A stretch of 64,000 nt of DNA. Source: Hoylesella timonensis S9-PR14 (GTDB lineage Bacteria > Bacteroidota > Bacteroidia > Bacteroidales > Bacteroidaceae). The position numbers were made by a program, and so were the translations under genes. The first letter of the stretch is position 1; the number at the start of each line of letters is the position of its first letter. The stretch spans positions 1 through 64,000 of the forward strand of contig NZ_JRPQ01000160.1 in NCBI RefSeq assembly GCF_000762405.1. Direction: 5' to 3'. The notes under the pieces were generated by a model that was given only the letters and a program-made list of their open reading frames with translations, was not told the origin of the DNA and searched no databases. Positions 36,242 to 45,130 of the stretch are shown piece after piece.

Positions 36242-37522
36242 ATGATGACAATGAAGAAAACATTTATCCGATTCTTTCTATTGATACTGGCACTGGTTGT
36301 GGTGTCATGTTCGAAAGACGAATCGATCAATTATCATACCGAGTTGAGCTTGGAAGAGCCACGTTATATCTTAGGTAATGTGGTGGGCGATACGGTTATT
36401 GTGGCTATTGTCACCGAAGGAAAAGCGGCATCAACCGTACGCATTCCTTATCGTTTGTCCTCTTCATCCAATGCTGTATTGCATCAAGACTACGAACTTT
36501 CTGATAGCGCATTTACCCTCAACAAGGGCGACTCGGTAGCTTATCTGAAGGTGACGCGTAAAGCGGTGTCCAAACCTAAATCCTTCTTATTGACGTTGTT
36601 ACCAGTAGAAGGCGTTAAAATAGGTGCGCTCAATTATATAGAAGTAGAACTCTTGGGGCAAAACATCTATAGCTTTGAAGACAAAGAGGGTGAGTTGGGG
36701 TTGACGCGCGATTGTGTGATACACCTAAAAACCGCTCGTGGAAGTAAATTTACGTTTAGTAAAAAGACAAGACTCGACGTGGTGGTCGATCCAGCTTCTA
36801 CCGCGCAAGAGGGTGTTCACTTCAAATTTATGAACGATGCGAAGCAGGCAGTGTTCCGCGCTGGAAAGAACACAGGTACGGTAACCCTTGAATTTTTAAA
36901 ATACGAAAAAGGGAAAGACCATATTATCCTACGTTTAGCAGAGAATACAGGTTTGCTGCCAGGCACCAATCCTACCACAGATATTCGCATCGTGGGTCCA
37001 GACAACTTGTCGGGCAAGTGGAGTTTCCAAGGAATTACCAATAAAGACTGGTTTGTTAACTCTTTTGGATACGACCCTGCCGTACTCATAGACACCGTGC
37101 AGACCGATCGAATGGAACTCGAAGGAACACCTGCCGAAGGCTATCGGTTGACTCCTCATTTCGATGGCAAACTGAAGAATTACTTTATAGCTCCTACGAA
37201 AGCGAAGTTTGTGGGTGAGCGTCAGTCCCTCTTCTTTGAGGGTGCTGTCGGTCGTCCTCCAACGATTTCACTCACTGAGTATGAGTTGGAGAAGGTGAAT
37301 GTCGCCTTTGATAAGGCGCATACCAATGTGCGTAAAGCTCTCATAGGTTTCCGTTTGTTGAAGACCCCACAAAAGGAAAAAATCTTAGAAGTATCTATTT
37401 ATGATATTGAACCTACTGAACCAAGTTGGCATGAATTAGTGGAATCAATGAAATATTCTTCTTCAGAACCACCTTATATGTTGGACGCTCCGATTAGGTT
37501 ACATTTCAAGCAAATAAAGTAA
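36242..37522 (+). CDS. Surface lipoprotein, DUF4843-like, SusE/F position
   Basis: About 426 residues from the ATG at 36242; a longer frame begins at 36194 but overlaps the previous gene and puts extra residues before the signal. The signal FIRFFLLILALVVVSC gives a lipobox cysteine. An N-terminal beta-rich domain (EPRYILGNVVGDTVIVAIVTEGKAAS, then LHQDYELSDSAFTLNKGDSVAYLKV) resembles DUF4843/Calx-beta-like domains of Sus-type lipoproteins. A second similar beta domain follows near residue 130, and the C-terminal half is unassigned. It probably binds substrate on the cell surface. The gene ends before a terminator. Confidence 0.7.
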   Translation: MMTMKKTFIRFFLLILALVVVSCSKDESINYHTELSLEEPRYILGNVVGDTVIVAIVTEGKAASTVRIPYRLSSSSNAVLHQDYELSDSAFTLNKGDSVAYLKVTRKAVSKPKSFLLTLLPVEGVKIGALNYIEVELLGQNIYSFEDKEGELGLTRDCVIHLKTARGSKFTFSKKTRLDVVVDPASTAQEGVHFKFMNDAKQAVFRAGKNTGTVTLEFLKYEKGKDHIILRLAENTGLLPGTNPTTDIRIVGPDNLSGKWSFQGITNKDWFVNSFGYDPAVLIDTVQTDRMELEGTPAEGYRLTPHFDGKLKNYFIAPTKAKFVGERQSLFFEGAVGRPPTISLTEYELEKVNVAFDKAHTNVRKALIGFRLLKTPQKEKILEVSIYDIEPTEPSWHELVESMKYSSSEPPYMLDAPIRLHFKQIK

Positions 37523-37538
37523 ATTAGGTCAAGGACAG

Positions 37539-37597
37539 AAAATAGACTGTATTGCGAACCAAAACAAACTGTTTTGCTCGCCAATACAGTCTATTTT
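37539..37597 (+). terminator. Terminator of the SusCD block
   Basis: A 16-bp stem (AAAATAGACTGTATTG at 37539-37554 with its complement at 37582-37597) has an inner AAAC/GTTT hairpin in its loop and is followed by TTTG. It closes the operon before the GH20 gene. Confidence 0.85.
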
Positions 37598-37667
37598 TGT
37601 TTCCTATCCTTGTGAGATACGTGAGGAAACCATTGTGTTAAAATGGCGCAAATCCAATAAAAAAGCG

Positions 37668-37675
37668 TAACTTTG
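37668..37675 (+). promoter_or_regulatory. -7 box upstream of the GH20 gene
   Basis: TAACTTTG matches TAnnTTTG and lies 61 nt before the ATG, just after the SusCD-block terminator. The GH20 gene therefore has its own promoter. Confidence 0.6.
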
Positions 37676-37736
37676 CCAGTAGATGGATTAAAAACCCCAT
37701 TTTTCTATTTATTAAAACCTAAAAAGATTGTTGTTA

Positions 37737-39368
37737 ATGATGAAACGAATTTTATGCATCATGCTGCTAACTACTCTATTTTTACAGTCGTATGCAGGTA
37801 TTGCCAATTATGAAGTGGTACCTCTTCCACAATCTATTAAGCTGGTAAAGGGACAAGGTTTCAACCTTACCGATGGTACACTCATTGTGTATGCTGGTGC
37901 AGACGAAGCGATGAAACGCAATGCCCAGTTCCTTGCACAGTACTTCAAGTCTATGACTAACAAAGAAGTATCGGTAACCAACGATAAACGTGCAAAGAAC
38001 GGTTGCATCGTCCTTGCGCTCGATAAGAAATTGAAAGGAGATGAGGCTTATCACATCTCCGTCTCTAACAAGACCATTCGTGTGACCGGAAAGACACCTA
38101 AGGGAGTGTTTTATGGTATTCAGACTCTCAGAAAGTCATTGGCGGAAGAGATTCATCAAGATGCTATCGTGTTTCCAGCCGTTGAGATTGATGATGAACC
38201 CCGATTTGGTTATCGTGGCATGATGCTCGATTGTGCGCGGCATTTCTTCCCCGTTTCGTTTGTAAAGAAATTCATCGACCTGTTGGCATTGCACAACATG
38301 AATACTTTTCATTGGCATTTAACGGACGATCAAGGTTGGCGCATAGAAATCAAGAAATATCCTGAACTGACTAAAATAGGTTCTGTTCGTCAGCGTACAG
38401 TGATAGGTCGCGACTCTGATTTGGATGATGGTACGCCTTATGGTGGCTATTATACGCAGGAAGAGGCACGAGAAATTGTAGAATATGCACGCCAGCGCCA
38501 TATTAAGGTAATTCCAGAGATTGATATGCCTGGTCACATGATGGCGGCACTCGCCACTTTTCCAGAATTAGGGTGTACTGGTGGTCCGTACGAGGTTGGC
38601 TTTGGATGGGGTATTTATTTGGATGTACTATGCTTGGGGAATGAGAAAATATATCCATTTTTAGAAGATATCATCGACGAGCTGGTACCAATTTTCCCAG
38701 CGAAAGAGTTCCACATTGGCGGAGATGAAACGCCACGCGATTACTGGAAAGTATGTCCAAAATGTCAAGCATTAGCCAAACGCGAAGGTATTGATACGCA
38801 CCAACTGCAAGCCTATTTTACCAAACGCATGGAGAAATATCTTAATAGCAAAGGAAAAATTATCATAGGGTGGGATGAAATCTTGGAAGGAGACATCAAT
38901 CCCAGTGCAACCATTATGAGTTGGCGTGGTGTTTCTAATGGTAACAAGGCGTCAGCCGATGGGCATGATGTGATTATGTCACCGACGGAGTTTGCTTATT
39001 TTGATTATTATCAAACCGACCAGACACGCAACGAACCCATGGCATGGGGTGGATATCTGCCTGTGGAGAAGGTTTATAGCTTTGATCCAGCCCCCGATAC
39101 ATTATCTACGAAAGCCAAGCAGCATATCATTGGTGCACAAGCCAATTTGTGGACAGAATATATTCCTTATACCCAACAGGCAGAATACATGCTTTTGCCA
39201 CGCATGGCAGCTATGGCAGAGGTGCAGTGGATGCCTGTATCTCAAAAGAATTACCAAGCCTTCGTAAAGCGTTTATATCGCTTGGCAAAGGTTTACGACC
39301 ACGAGGGTTACACCTATGCCTTGCACCTATGGCCCGAAAGGTATCATTTTAACAGGAACAGGTGGTAA
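37737..39368 (+). CDS. Beta-N-acetylhexosaminidase, GH20, secreted
   Basis: About 543 residues from the ATG at 37737 (37740 is equally possible; two TTG codons precede it). A signal peptide ends near SYAG. An N-terminal GH20b-like domain (YEVVPLPQSIKLVKGQGF) is followed by the barrel with FHWHLTDDQGWRIEIKKYPELT, PEIDMPGHMMAAL and the catalytic pair Asp330-Glu331 in HIGGDETP. It removes terminal beta-GlcNAc or GalNAc from glycans and glycoproteins and complements the GH2 and GH29 enzymes. It converges on ispG. Confidence 0.94.
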   Translation: MMKRILCIMLLTTLFLQSYAGIANYEVVPLPQSIKLVKGQGFNLTDGTLIVYAGADEAMKRNAQFLAQYFKSMTNKEVSVTNDKRAKNGCIVLALDKKLKGDEAYHISVSNKTIRVTGKTPKGVFYGIQTLRKSLAEEIHQDAIVFPAVEIDDEPRFGYRGMMLDCARHFFPVSFVKKFIDLLALHNMNTFHWHLTDDQGWRIEIKKYPELTKIGSVRQRTVIGRDSDLDDGTPYGGYYTQEEAREIVEYARQRHIKVIPEIDMPGHMMAALATFPELGCTGGPYEVGFGWGIYLDVLCLGNEKIYPFLEDIIDELVPIFPAKEFHIGGDETPRDYWKVCPKCQALAKREGIDTHQLQAYFTKRMEKYLNSKGKIIIGWDEILEGDINPSATIMSWRGVSNGNKASADGHDVIMSPTEFAYFDYYQTDQTRNEPMAWGGYLPVEKVYSFDPAPDTLSTKAKQHIIGAQANLWTEYIPYTQQAEYMLLPRMAAMAEVQWMPVSQKNYQAFVKRLYRLAKVYDHEGYTYALHLWPERYHFNRNRW

Positions 39369-39408
39369 TCCATCAGGAGCGAAACCCTCTGTGAAGGAAT
39401 CACATAAA

Positions 39409-39469
39409 AAGCCATTTGTGTAGGTGAGCAATACAAATCCATGTATCTTCAACTGTACACAAATGGCTT
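39409..39469. terminator. Long-stem terminator between GH20 and ispG
   Basis: A 14-bp stem (AAGCCATTTGTGTA at 39409-39422 with 39456-39469) encloses a 33-nt loop between two convergent genes. A run of A precedes it, which would serve the minus strand. Confidence 0.55.
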
Positions 39470-39517
39470 CTCTCTTTGCGCTGTGCCGAATAGCGCTATT
39501 CAATTGATATCAAATGT

Positions 39518-41335
39518 TCATGAGTTTTCCTTTTTCTGGTCGTCATGAATGAGCTTTAATAATTGCTCTACAGCCTCTTCGGTAGGTATATTCTTCTTGA
39601 CACACGTTTGTTTTCTGTAGAGAGATACCTTTCCCGGACCTGCTCCTACATAACCGTAGTCGGCATCCGCCATTTCTCCGGGTCCATTGACGATACAGCC
39701 CATAATTCCAATTTTGAGCCCTTTCATTTCTTTTGTGGCATCTTTGATTTGCGCAATGGTATCTTGCAAATCGTACAACGTACGTCCGCAGCCAGGACAA
39801 CTGATGTATTCGGTCTTGCTCATCCGCAACCGTCCGGCTTGCAAAATATTGAATGCCGTCTCTTCTAACACGCTATGGGGCAATTGTCCATCATTCATGA
39901 GCCATATACCATCCACAAATCCGTCGACCATCAAGGCACCCATGTCGACCGCAGCATCAAGTTGAAAAGCGTTCTTTTCATCGTGTCGATACATTTGGGC
40001 AATAACAACAGGGTTGTCAACACCGTTGTTCATGATTTCATGAAGCAAGGCACGTTGCTCTCCTAAGCGGTTCTGGTGATTGCTCACACATACTACAACA
40101 ACCTCGGGATGTGCCTTTAAGCATGCTACATACTCTTCTACTGGCGTTCCATACTGTAAGACTAAGAACTTGATGTCCGACCTCATGCTGCCGATAAAGG
40201 GCATTGCCATGGCTGGAAAAATGGGGTAGGTATGTTTCTCGCTATGATATTCGCTGTAATCGACAATGTATTTGTGGTTTTGACGGTTGGCAGGAACCTT
40301 TGGTCCCGTGTAAATATAATCGGCTTTAACTCCCTCATTCGAGGCAATGACAATGGGTTTGTTGTTTCCACCGATGTTGCCAACAGCACGTGTCTTGCGT
40401 CGTGTAGGATGCAAGTAACTGAAGTTCTTGTTTTGTTCTGCAGGAATCAAGAGATGTCCTGCACGTTTGGTAATGTAATTGACGATGTGTTTTGCTACAG
40501 GTATCTCGCATTCGGGTTCTTCGGACAATGACACCCTGATGGTATCGCCAATGCCGTCTGCCAATAAAGCACCAATGCCGACTGCACTCTTGATGCGTCC
40601 GTCTTCGCCTTCGCCAGCTTCCGTCACCCCTAAGTGCAAAGGATAGTGCATATCTTCTTTGTCCATGGCATCGACCAATAAACGTACCGACTGAACCATG
40701 ACAATGGTATTGCTGGATTTGATAGAGATGACGACATCCTTAAATTGCTCTTTTTTGCAGATGCGCAAAAACTCCATGCAACTTTCTACAATGCCTTCGG
40801 GCGTATCACCGTATCGGTTGCGTATTCTGTCGGATAGCGAACCGTGGTTTACACCAATGCGAATGGCGGTATGGTTGGCTTTGCAGATGTTGAGGAACGG
40901 CACAAAACGGTCTTCAATCTTTTTGAGTTCCTGTGCATATTCCTCGTCAGTATAAGCTATTTGAATAAACTTTCTGGCAGGATCTACATAGTTGCCCGGG
41001 TTAATACGCACTTTCTCGGTGTATTCAGCTGCCACATCAGCCACGTTAGCATTAAAGTGAACATCGGCAACTAATGGTGTATGATGCCCCTTTGCATGTA
41101 ATGCAGCATGGATGTTCTTCAAGTTTTCTGCCTCTCTTCTGCCTTGTGTAGTGAGTCGAACCAACTCGCCACCTGCTTGTATGATACGTTCGGCTTGCTC
41201 AACGCAAGCCTCCGTATCATTTGTATCCGTGGTAGTCATCGACTGAATGCGTATCGGACTATCTCCACCAATCGTGATATTGCCCACGTGTACAACAGAG
41301 GACTCACGACGATGGTAATTAAAAAGATCTATCAT
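39518..41335 (-). CDS. ispG: 4-hydroxy-3-methylbut-2-enyl diphosphate synthase (IspG), long form
   Basis: A 605-residue protein, the long form found in Bacteroidota, Chlamydiae and plants, with an extra domain between the TIM barrel and the iron-sulfur domain. The N-terminal barrel has RIQSMTTTDTNDTEACVEQ and LVADVHFNANVA. The C-terminal [4Fe-4S] ligands are in CPGCGRTLYDLQ and GCIVNGPGEMADADYGYVG. It carries out the penultimate step of the non-mevalonate isoprenoid pathway. It lies 14 nt after purE on the same strand and is the last gene of this group. Confidence 0.96.
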   Translation of the reverse strand: MIDLFNYHRRESSVVHVGNITIGGDSPIRIQSMTTTDTNDTEACVEQAERIIQAGGELVRLTTQGRREAENLKNIHAALHAKGHHTPLVADVHFNANVADVAAEYTEKVRINPGNYVDPARKFIQIAYTDEEYAQELKKIEDRFVPFLNICKANHTAIRIGVNHGSLSDRIRNRYGDTPEGIVESCMEFLRICKKEQFKDVVISIKSSNTIVMVQSVRLLVDAMDKEDMHYPLHLGVTEAGEGEDGRIKSAVGIGALLADGIGDTIRVSLSEEPECEIPVAKHIVNYITKRAGHLLIPAEQNKNFSYLHPTRRKTRAVGNIGGNNKPIVIASNEGVKADYIYTGPKVPANRQNHKYIVDYSEYHSEKHTYPIFPAMAMPFIGSMRSDIKFLVLQYGTPVEEYVACLKAHPEVVVVCVSNHQNRLGEQRALLHEIMNNGVDNPVVIAQMYRHDEKNAFQLDAAVDMGALMVDGFVDGIWLMNDGQLPHSVLEETAFNILQAGRLRMSKTEYISCPGCGRTLYDLQDTIAQIKDATKEMKGLKIGIMGCIVNGPGEMADADYGYVGAGPGKVSLYRKQTCVKKNIPTEEAVEQLLKLIHDDQKKENS

Positions 41336-41349
41336 GTTAGCATATTTCC

Positions 41350-41859
41350 TTAATTAGTCTTGAACTCGTAGTCCTTGATAGCAGACAAATCGGCATTTGC
41401 TTTCTGTATCTTTGCGCCTAAGCCAGCCTTGTGTTCTTTCATCTTTTGCGCAATGGCTTCATCTGAGAGTGCCAACATCTCGACGGCAAGGATAGCTGCA
41501 TTCATGGCTCCATTTACACCTACCGTTGCTACTGGGATGCCTGGAGGCATCTGAATGATGCTGAGCATGGCGTCTAAACCGTCTAACATCCCCTTGATGG
41601 GTACACCAATGACGGGTAATGTAGTGTTGGCAGCAATCACACCTGGTAAGGCTGCTGCCATTCCTGCTGCAGCAATGATAACTTTAATGCCTCTACCTGC
41701 GGCTTCTTTGGCAAATGTTTCAACGGCAGCAGGTGTTCGATGAGCCGATAACGCATTGACTTCGAATGGTATTTTCAAGTCATTGAGGAATTTACAGGCT
41801 TTCTCCATAACGGGTAGGTCACTTGTGCTACCCATGATAATGCTCACTAATGGTTTCAT
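41350..41859 (-). CDS. purE: N5-carboxyaminoimidazole ribonucleotide mutase (PurE)
   Basis: A 169-residue enzyme with IIMGSTSDLPVM (residues 7-18), VNALSAHRTP near residue 36 and GMAAALPGVIAANTTLPVIGVP. It converts N5-CAIR to CAIR in purine synthesis. Length and motifs are normal for class I PurE. It sits between the PAP2 gene and ispG on the minus strand. Confidence 0.96.
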   Translation of the reverse strand: MKPLVSIIMGSTSDLPVMEKACKFLNDLKIPFEVNALSAHRTPAAVETFAKEAAGRGIKVIIAAAGMAAALPGVIAANTTLPVIGVPIKGMLDGLDAMLSIIQMPPGIPVATVGVNGAMNAAILAVEMLALSDEAIAQKMKEHKAGLGAKIQKANADLSAIKDYEFKTN

Positions 41860-41883
41860 ATTTTTAGGGTTTTAATGTGTTTC

Positions 41884-42504
41884 TTATATTGCTAAAATAA
41901 TGTAGAAGGCGGCTACGAGGCCAACCACAAAGCCAATAATGACTTGAGACAGGCTGTGTTGCCTTAGAATCATACGACTGGTACCTACCAATCCTGCCAC
42001 CAATAACGATAAACATAGCCACCAAATGGGATTAAACTGGAACATCAAAGCAAATGCGAGCAATGCTCCTGTAACGCCACCGATAGCTGCTGAGTGTGTA
42101 GATATCTTCCACCAGACGTTGATCAACGCACAGATAATTTGAATGGCGAGGGCAGTAACGAGGATACTACTGATGAAATGTGGAATGTGATACAAGTTCA
42201 TGATGTAATAACACACGAAGTAGCACACGATTGAAATAATGTAGGGAACCATGCGCCTCTCTTTTACACCCAGCTCAATGAGTGTCCAGCCTTGATATTT
42301 ACGGTAGAGGTGGATTAGAAGTGTGGGGAGAAGAACCGTAAAAAGGTACACCATCATGATGACGGTTAGCTTGTAATACCAAGGCACTAAGTTGCTCAGA
42401 TAACTCATGAAGAATAGAGCTATCAGTCCTAAGATAGGTAGATAGAACGGTGTGAAGACGATACTCATCACACGAGCGGTTAAGATAATGTTTTTTTCTT
42501 TCAT
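41884..42504 (-). CDS. PAP2-family membrane phosphatase
   Basis: A 206-residue protein with about six hydrophobic segments. The C-terminal half has the PAP2 motifs: ISTHSAAIGG near residue 135 and GTSRMILRQHSLSQVIIG near residue 175, which contain the conserved histidines; the first KxxxxxxRP motif is weak or absent. Such enzymes may dephosphorylate lipid phosphates such as undecaprenyl-PP or phosphatidate, but the weak first motif leaves activity open. It lies 24 nt upstream of purE. Confidence 0.75.
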   Translation of the reverse strand: MKEKNIILTARVMSIVFTPFYLPILGLIALFFMSYLSNLVPWYYKLTVIMMVYLFTVLLPTLLIHLYRKYQGWTLIELGVKERRMVPYIISIVCYFVCYYIMNLYHIPHFISSILVTALAIQIICALINVWWKISTHSAAIGGVTGALLAFALMFQFNPIWWLCLSLLVAGLVGTSRMILRQHSLSQVIIGFVVGLVAAFYIILAI

Positions 42505-42584
42505 TTTTTATTATTCGTCATCATTGTATGACGAATCGTATCTATCATGACTTGCTGCTTTGTGTTTCGCATGCAAGGCTGCAT

Positions 42585-44078
42585 TTATTCTTTTCTAAGG
42601 CGAGCAACAGATATGCCCAACTGTTCTCTATACTTCGCTATGGTGCGTCGTGCTACGGGATATCCTCGTTTTTTCATTTCTTTGGCTAACGATTCATCAC
42701 TCATCGGCTTGCGTTTGTCTTCGTGTTCAATGACTTCTTTCAATGCTAATTTGATTTTTCGAGTGGAGAGTTCTTCGCCCTCTTCGGTGATATAGCCATC
42801 GGTAAAGAAGAATTTTAGCGGAAAAGTACCCCACTTTGTTTGCGCATATTTCAAGTTACTGACGCGCGAGATGGTCGAAATATCCAATCCAGTTTGGTCG
42901 GCTATGTCTTTTAGAATCATCGGTTTCAAGTCGGTCTCATCGCCATCTAAGAAAAAAGCCCGTTGCCAATTGATAATGGCTCTCATCGTTACGTAGAGTG
43001 TATGTCGTCGTTGCTTGATAGCTTCTATATATCCTTGTGCTTTGTCCACCTTCTGTTTGGCGTACAGGAGTGCTTCTTTCTCTTGTCGATTCATGTTCCC
43101 CTTGTTGGTTCTGTACGTATCTACCATATCAGAAAACATGGGAGAGATGGTCAATTCGGGAATGTTTCCCTGATTAAGGGTAAAAGATATAGAATCGTCA
43201 TCATTTACTTCAACAATGAAGTCGGGTGTTATTTGCTGAACGTTCCTGCCTAATGTCTCGCCCAACGACGCCCCTGGCTTGGGATTTAGTTTTAGAATTT
43301 CCTCTTGAACAGCTTCTATTTGCAAGTCTGTTAATCCCATGTTACTTTGAATTTTGTCCCAATGTTTTTTGGTAAAGGCTTCAAAATGGTTTGCAATGAC
43401 TTGCCATAAGATTTCTTTGAGCTTGTCGTCAGGGCGTCTTTTTATTTGTAACAAGAGACATTCTTGTAATGAACGAGCACCAATGCCAGCTGGATCAAAG
43501 CTTTGAAGTATGGATAACACGTTTTCTATCTGCTTTGTAGATACGTCAATGTTATGGTAAACTGCCAGTTCGTCACTAATCGTATCTATCTCTTTTCTTA
43601 AATATCCGTCATCATCAAGCGAGCCAATAAGATATTCCATGACATACTGTTGCTCATCCGTTAGATGCTCCATACCCATCTGTTCTTTCAACTTATCGTA
43701 GAAAGAGGTAGCGTCTCCATACACTATCTCTTCGTATTCTGCATTGTTGTTGGTATGGTATCCTGTGTAGGTTTGTGGCATTTCATCGTCTCTGCCAATA
43801 TTTTCCAATGCTTTGTCCAAAGCGTCTTCTCGTTCTTCTCTTTCGATTTTCTGTTCAAAGTTTTCCTCTTGTTCTTCTTCATGCTCATGGTCATGGGCAG
43901 GAGTATCTTCGTATTCCGACTTCTCTAATGCGGGGTTATCATCCAATTCAGCATTTACGCTCTCTTCTAATTCAGTCAATGGCATCTCCAAGAGCTTCAC
44001 CTGTAGCATTTGTTGTTGCGAGAGGCGTTGCACTTGTTGTTGAGTTTGCTTCTGTGTCTGTATGAGTTTTTGAGCCAT
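42585..44078 (-). CDS. rpoN: RNA polymerase sigma-54 factor
   Basis: A 497-residue protein with the Q-rich N-terminal activator region (QKLIQTQKQTQQQVQRLSQQQ, then KLLEMPLTELEESVNAELDDNPALE), an acidic stretch, the core-binding region (EYLIGSLDDDGYL, SFDPAGIGARSLQECLLLQ) and the RpoN box VARRTIAKYREQL near the end. It directs transcription that needs enhancer-binding activators. No -24/-12 promoter (GG-N10-GC) was recognised with confidence in this window. A TATTTTTG box (44151-44144) gives it a separate promoter. Confidence 0.96.
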   Translation of the reverse strand: MAQKLIQTQKQTQQQVQRLSQQQMLQVKLLEMPLTELEESVNAELDDNPALEKSEYEDTPAHDHEHEEEQEENFEQKIEREEREDALDKALENIGRDDEMPQTYTGYHTNNNAEYEEIVYGDATSFYDKLKEQMGMEHLTDEQQYVMEYLIGSLDDDGYLRKEIDTISDELAVYHNIDVSTKQIENVLSILQSFDPAGIGARSLQECLLLQIKRRPDDKLKEILWQVIANHFEAFTKKHWDKIQSNMGLTDLQIEAVQEEILKLNPKPGASLGETLGRNVQQITPDFIVEVNDDDSISFTLNQGNIPELTISPMFSDMVDTYRTNKGNMNRQEKEALLYAKQKVDKAQGYIEAIKQRRHTLYVTMRAIINWQRAFFLDGDETDLKPMILKDIADQTGLDISTISRVSNLKYAQTKWGTFPLKFFFTDGYITEEGEELSTRKIKLALKEVIEHEDKRKPMSDESLAKEMKKRGYPVARRTIAKYREQLGISVARLRKE

Positions 44079-44143
44079 AATGCTTATTAGCTATTCTTAA
44101 ATGCGTTCTTTTTCAAGAATGAAAGAGGCGTTTTATGTCCATG

Positions 44144-44151
44144 CAAAAATA
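44144..44151 (-). promoter_or_regulatory. -7 box upstream of rpoN
   Basis: TATTTTTG on the minus strand, 65 nt before the rpoN ATG, in the 182-nt gap after the preceding gene. No -33 box is clear. Confidence 0.5.
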
Positions 44152-44260
44152 CAAAAGAATTTGCTATAAACCATTTGTTTTTGGTTTTTATTTAAGAGGT
44201 GCCGCCCCCTCTTTCGTCTCTTCGTGCCAATGGCTCTATTCTTGTCGTTGTCAACTGTTT

Positions 44261-44899
44261 TTAGAAGTAGTCTTTCAATTGACTGGCTAAGGCAGCTAAC
44301 TGTTCGGGATTCGTGTTGCCATATCGTTGCCAAATCTCCTGACAAGGAGCCAATAGTGGATGTATGAGTAAATTTTCGCTATTCAGATAGGGATCACAAA
44401 ACTGGAATACTTCCATGACTTCTACCACTTTTTGGGGTTTGAGACGCATCTGTTTTGCCAATTTAATAATCTCTGGCGTGTCGCTTACCATGGTCATAGG
44501 AATGAGGCGAAAATACAAGTCGAGGATGATAATGAGCATGATAGGCATTAACTCTTCATCCTCTTTCAGTGGTTGAAAGTCTTGCTCGAACGATTTGTTG
44601 ATTTCTACTCCATCATAAAAGGTCTCAGGTTGCCCAAATCCGTGCATCTTCCTTAAGCGTTTTACATCACGAGTCAATTTGTTAGGATGCGTGGTATAAT
44701 CTTTCCAAAGCTTTTCCAAGCGAGGTGTGTCCAATCGTCGCAGTTTGAACATCTGCTCATACAATGCCTGCGGGGGGATATGAAGTGCTAAGCTAAGATC
44801 TACCATGGCACGTGAGTACAAGGGTTTTATACCTATTGGTTTCTTAAGGTAAAGTTGCATCAGGAGCAACCAATAATCGTCAGACCATAAGTAATGCAT
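44261..44899 (-). CDS. Conserved-looking protein of unknown function upstream of rpoN
   Basis: A 212-residue soluble protein without signal peptide. I do not recognise a domain. It is rich in aromatic and charged residues (MHYLWSDDYWLLLMQLYLKK at the start) with segments DLSLALHIPPQALYEQMFKLRRLDTPRLEKLW and ETPEIIKLAKQ-like helices; overall it looks helical. The coding quality is good (no competing frame, consistent codon use) and a TATCTTTG box precedes it. Proteins of this kind adjacent to rpoN occur in Bacteroidales as far as I recall, but no function is known to me. Confidence 0.75.
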   Translation of the reverse strand: MHYLWSDDYWLLLMQLYLKKPIGIKPLYSRAMVDLSLALHIPPQALYEQMFKLRRLDTPRLEKLWKDYTTHPNKLTRDVKRLRKMHGFGQPETFYDGVEINKSFEQDFQPLKEDEELMPIMLIIILDLYFRLIPMTMVSDTPEIIKLAKQMRLKPQKVVEVMEVFQFCDPYLNSENLLIHPLLAPCQEIWQRYGNTNPEQLAALASQLKDYF

Positions 44900-44987
44900 A
44901 GAAAAGGTTTGATAGTAGTTGACTTGTCGTTCTGCAATCCTCCAAACAAACTCTCATCTTTGGTTTGTTAGGGCATTGACAGTTAGG

Positions 44988-44995
44988 CAAAGATA
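44988..44995 (-). promoter_or_regulatory. -7 box upstream of the 44261-44899 gene
   Basis: TATCTTTG on the minus strand is an exact match to TAnnTTTG, 88 nt before the ATG. The leader is longer than usual here. Confidence 0.5.
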
Positions 44996-45070
44996 CTATT
45001 TCTTTTGCAAAACGTAAAGCAAATGCTTTGGTTTTTTACCAATCATCGCTGATGAAAATAAGAAAACTGG

Positions 45071-45101
45071 TTTGCTTTTCTCGTTAAAAACATTACTTTT
45101 G
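45071..45101 (+). promoter_or_regulatory. Promoter of the histidine acid phosphatase gene
   Basis: TTTG (45071-45074), a 19-nt spacer and TACTTTTG (45094-45101) match the Bacteroidota consensus, 29 nt before the ATG. Confidence 0.8.
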
Positions 45102-45130
45102 TAAGTGGTATAGACTCAAAGACTAAGACG

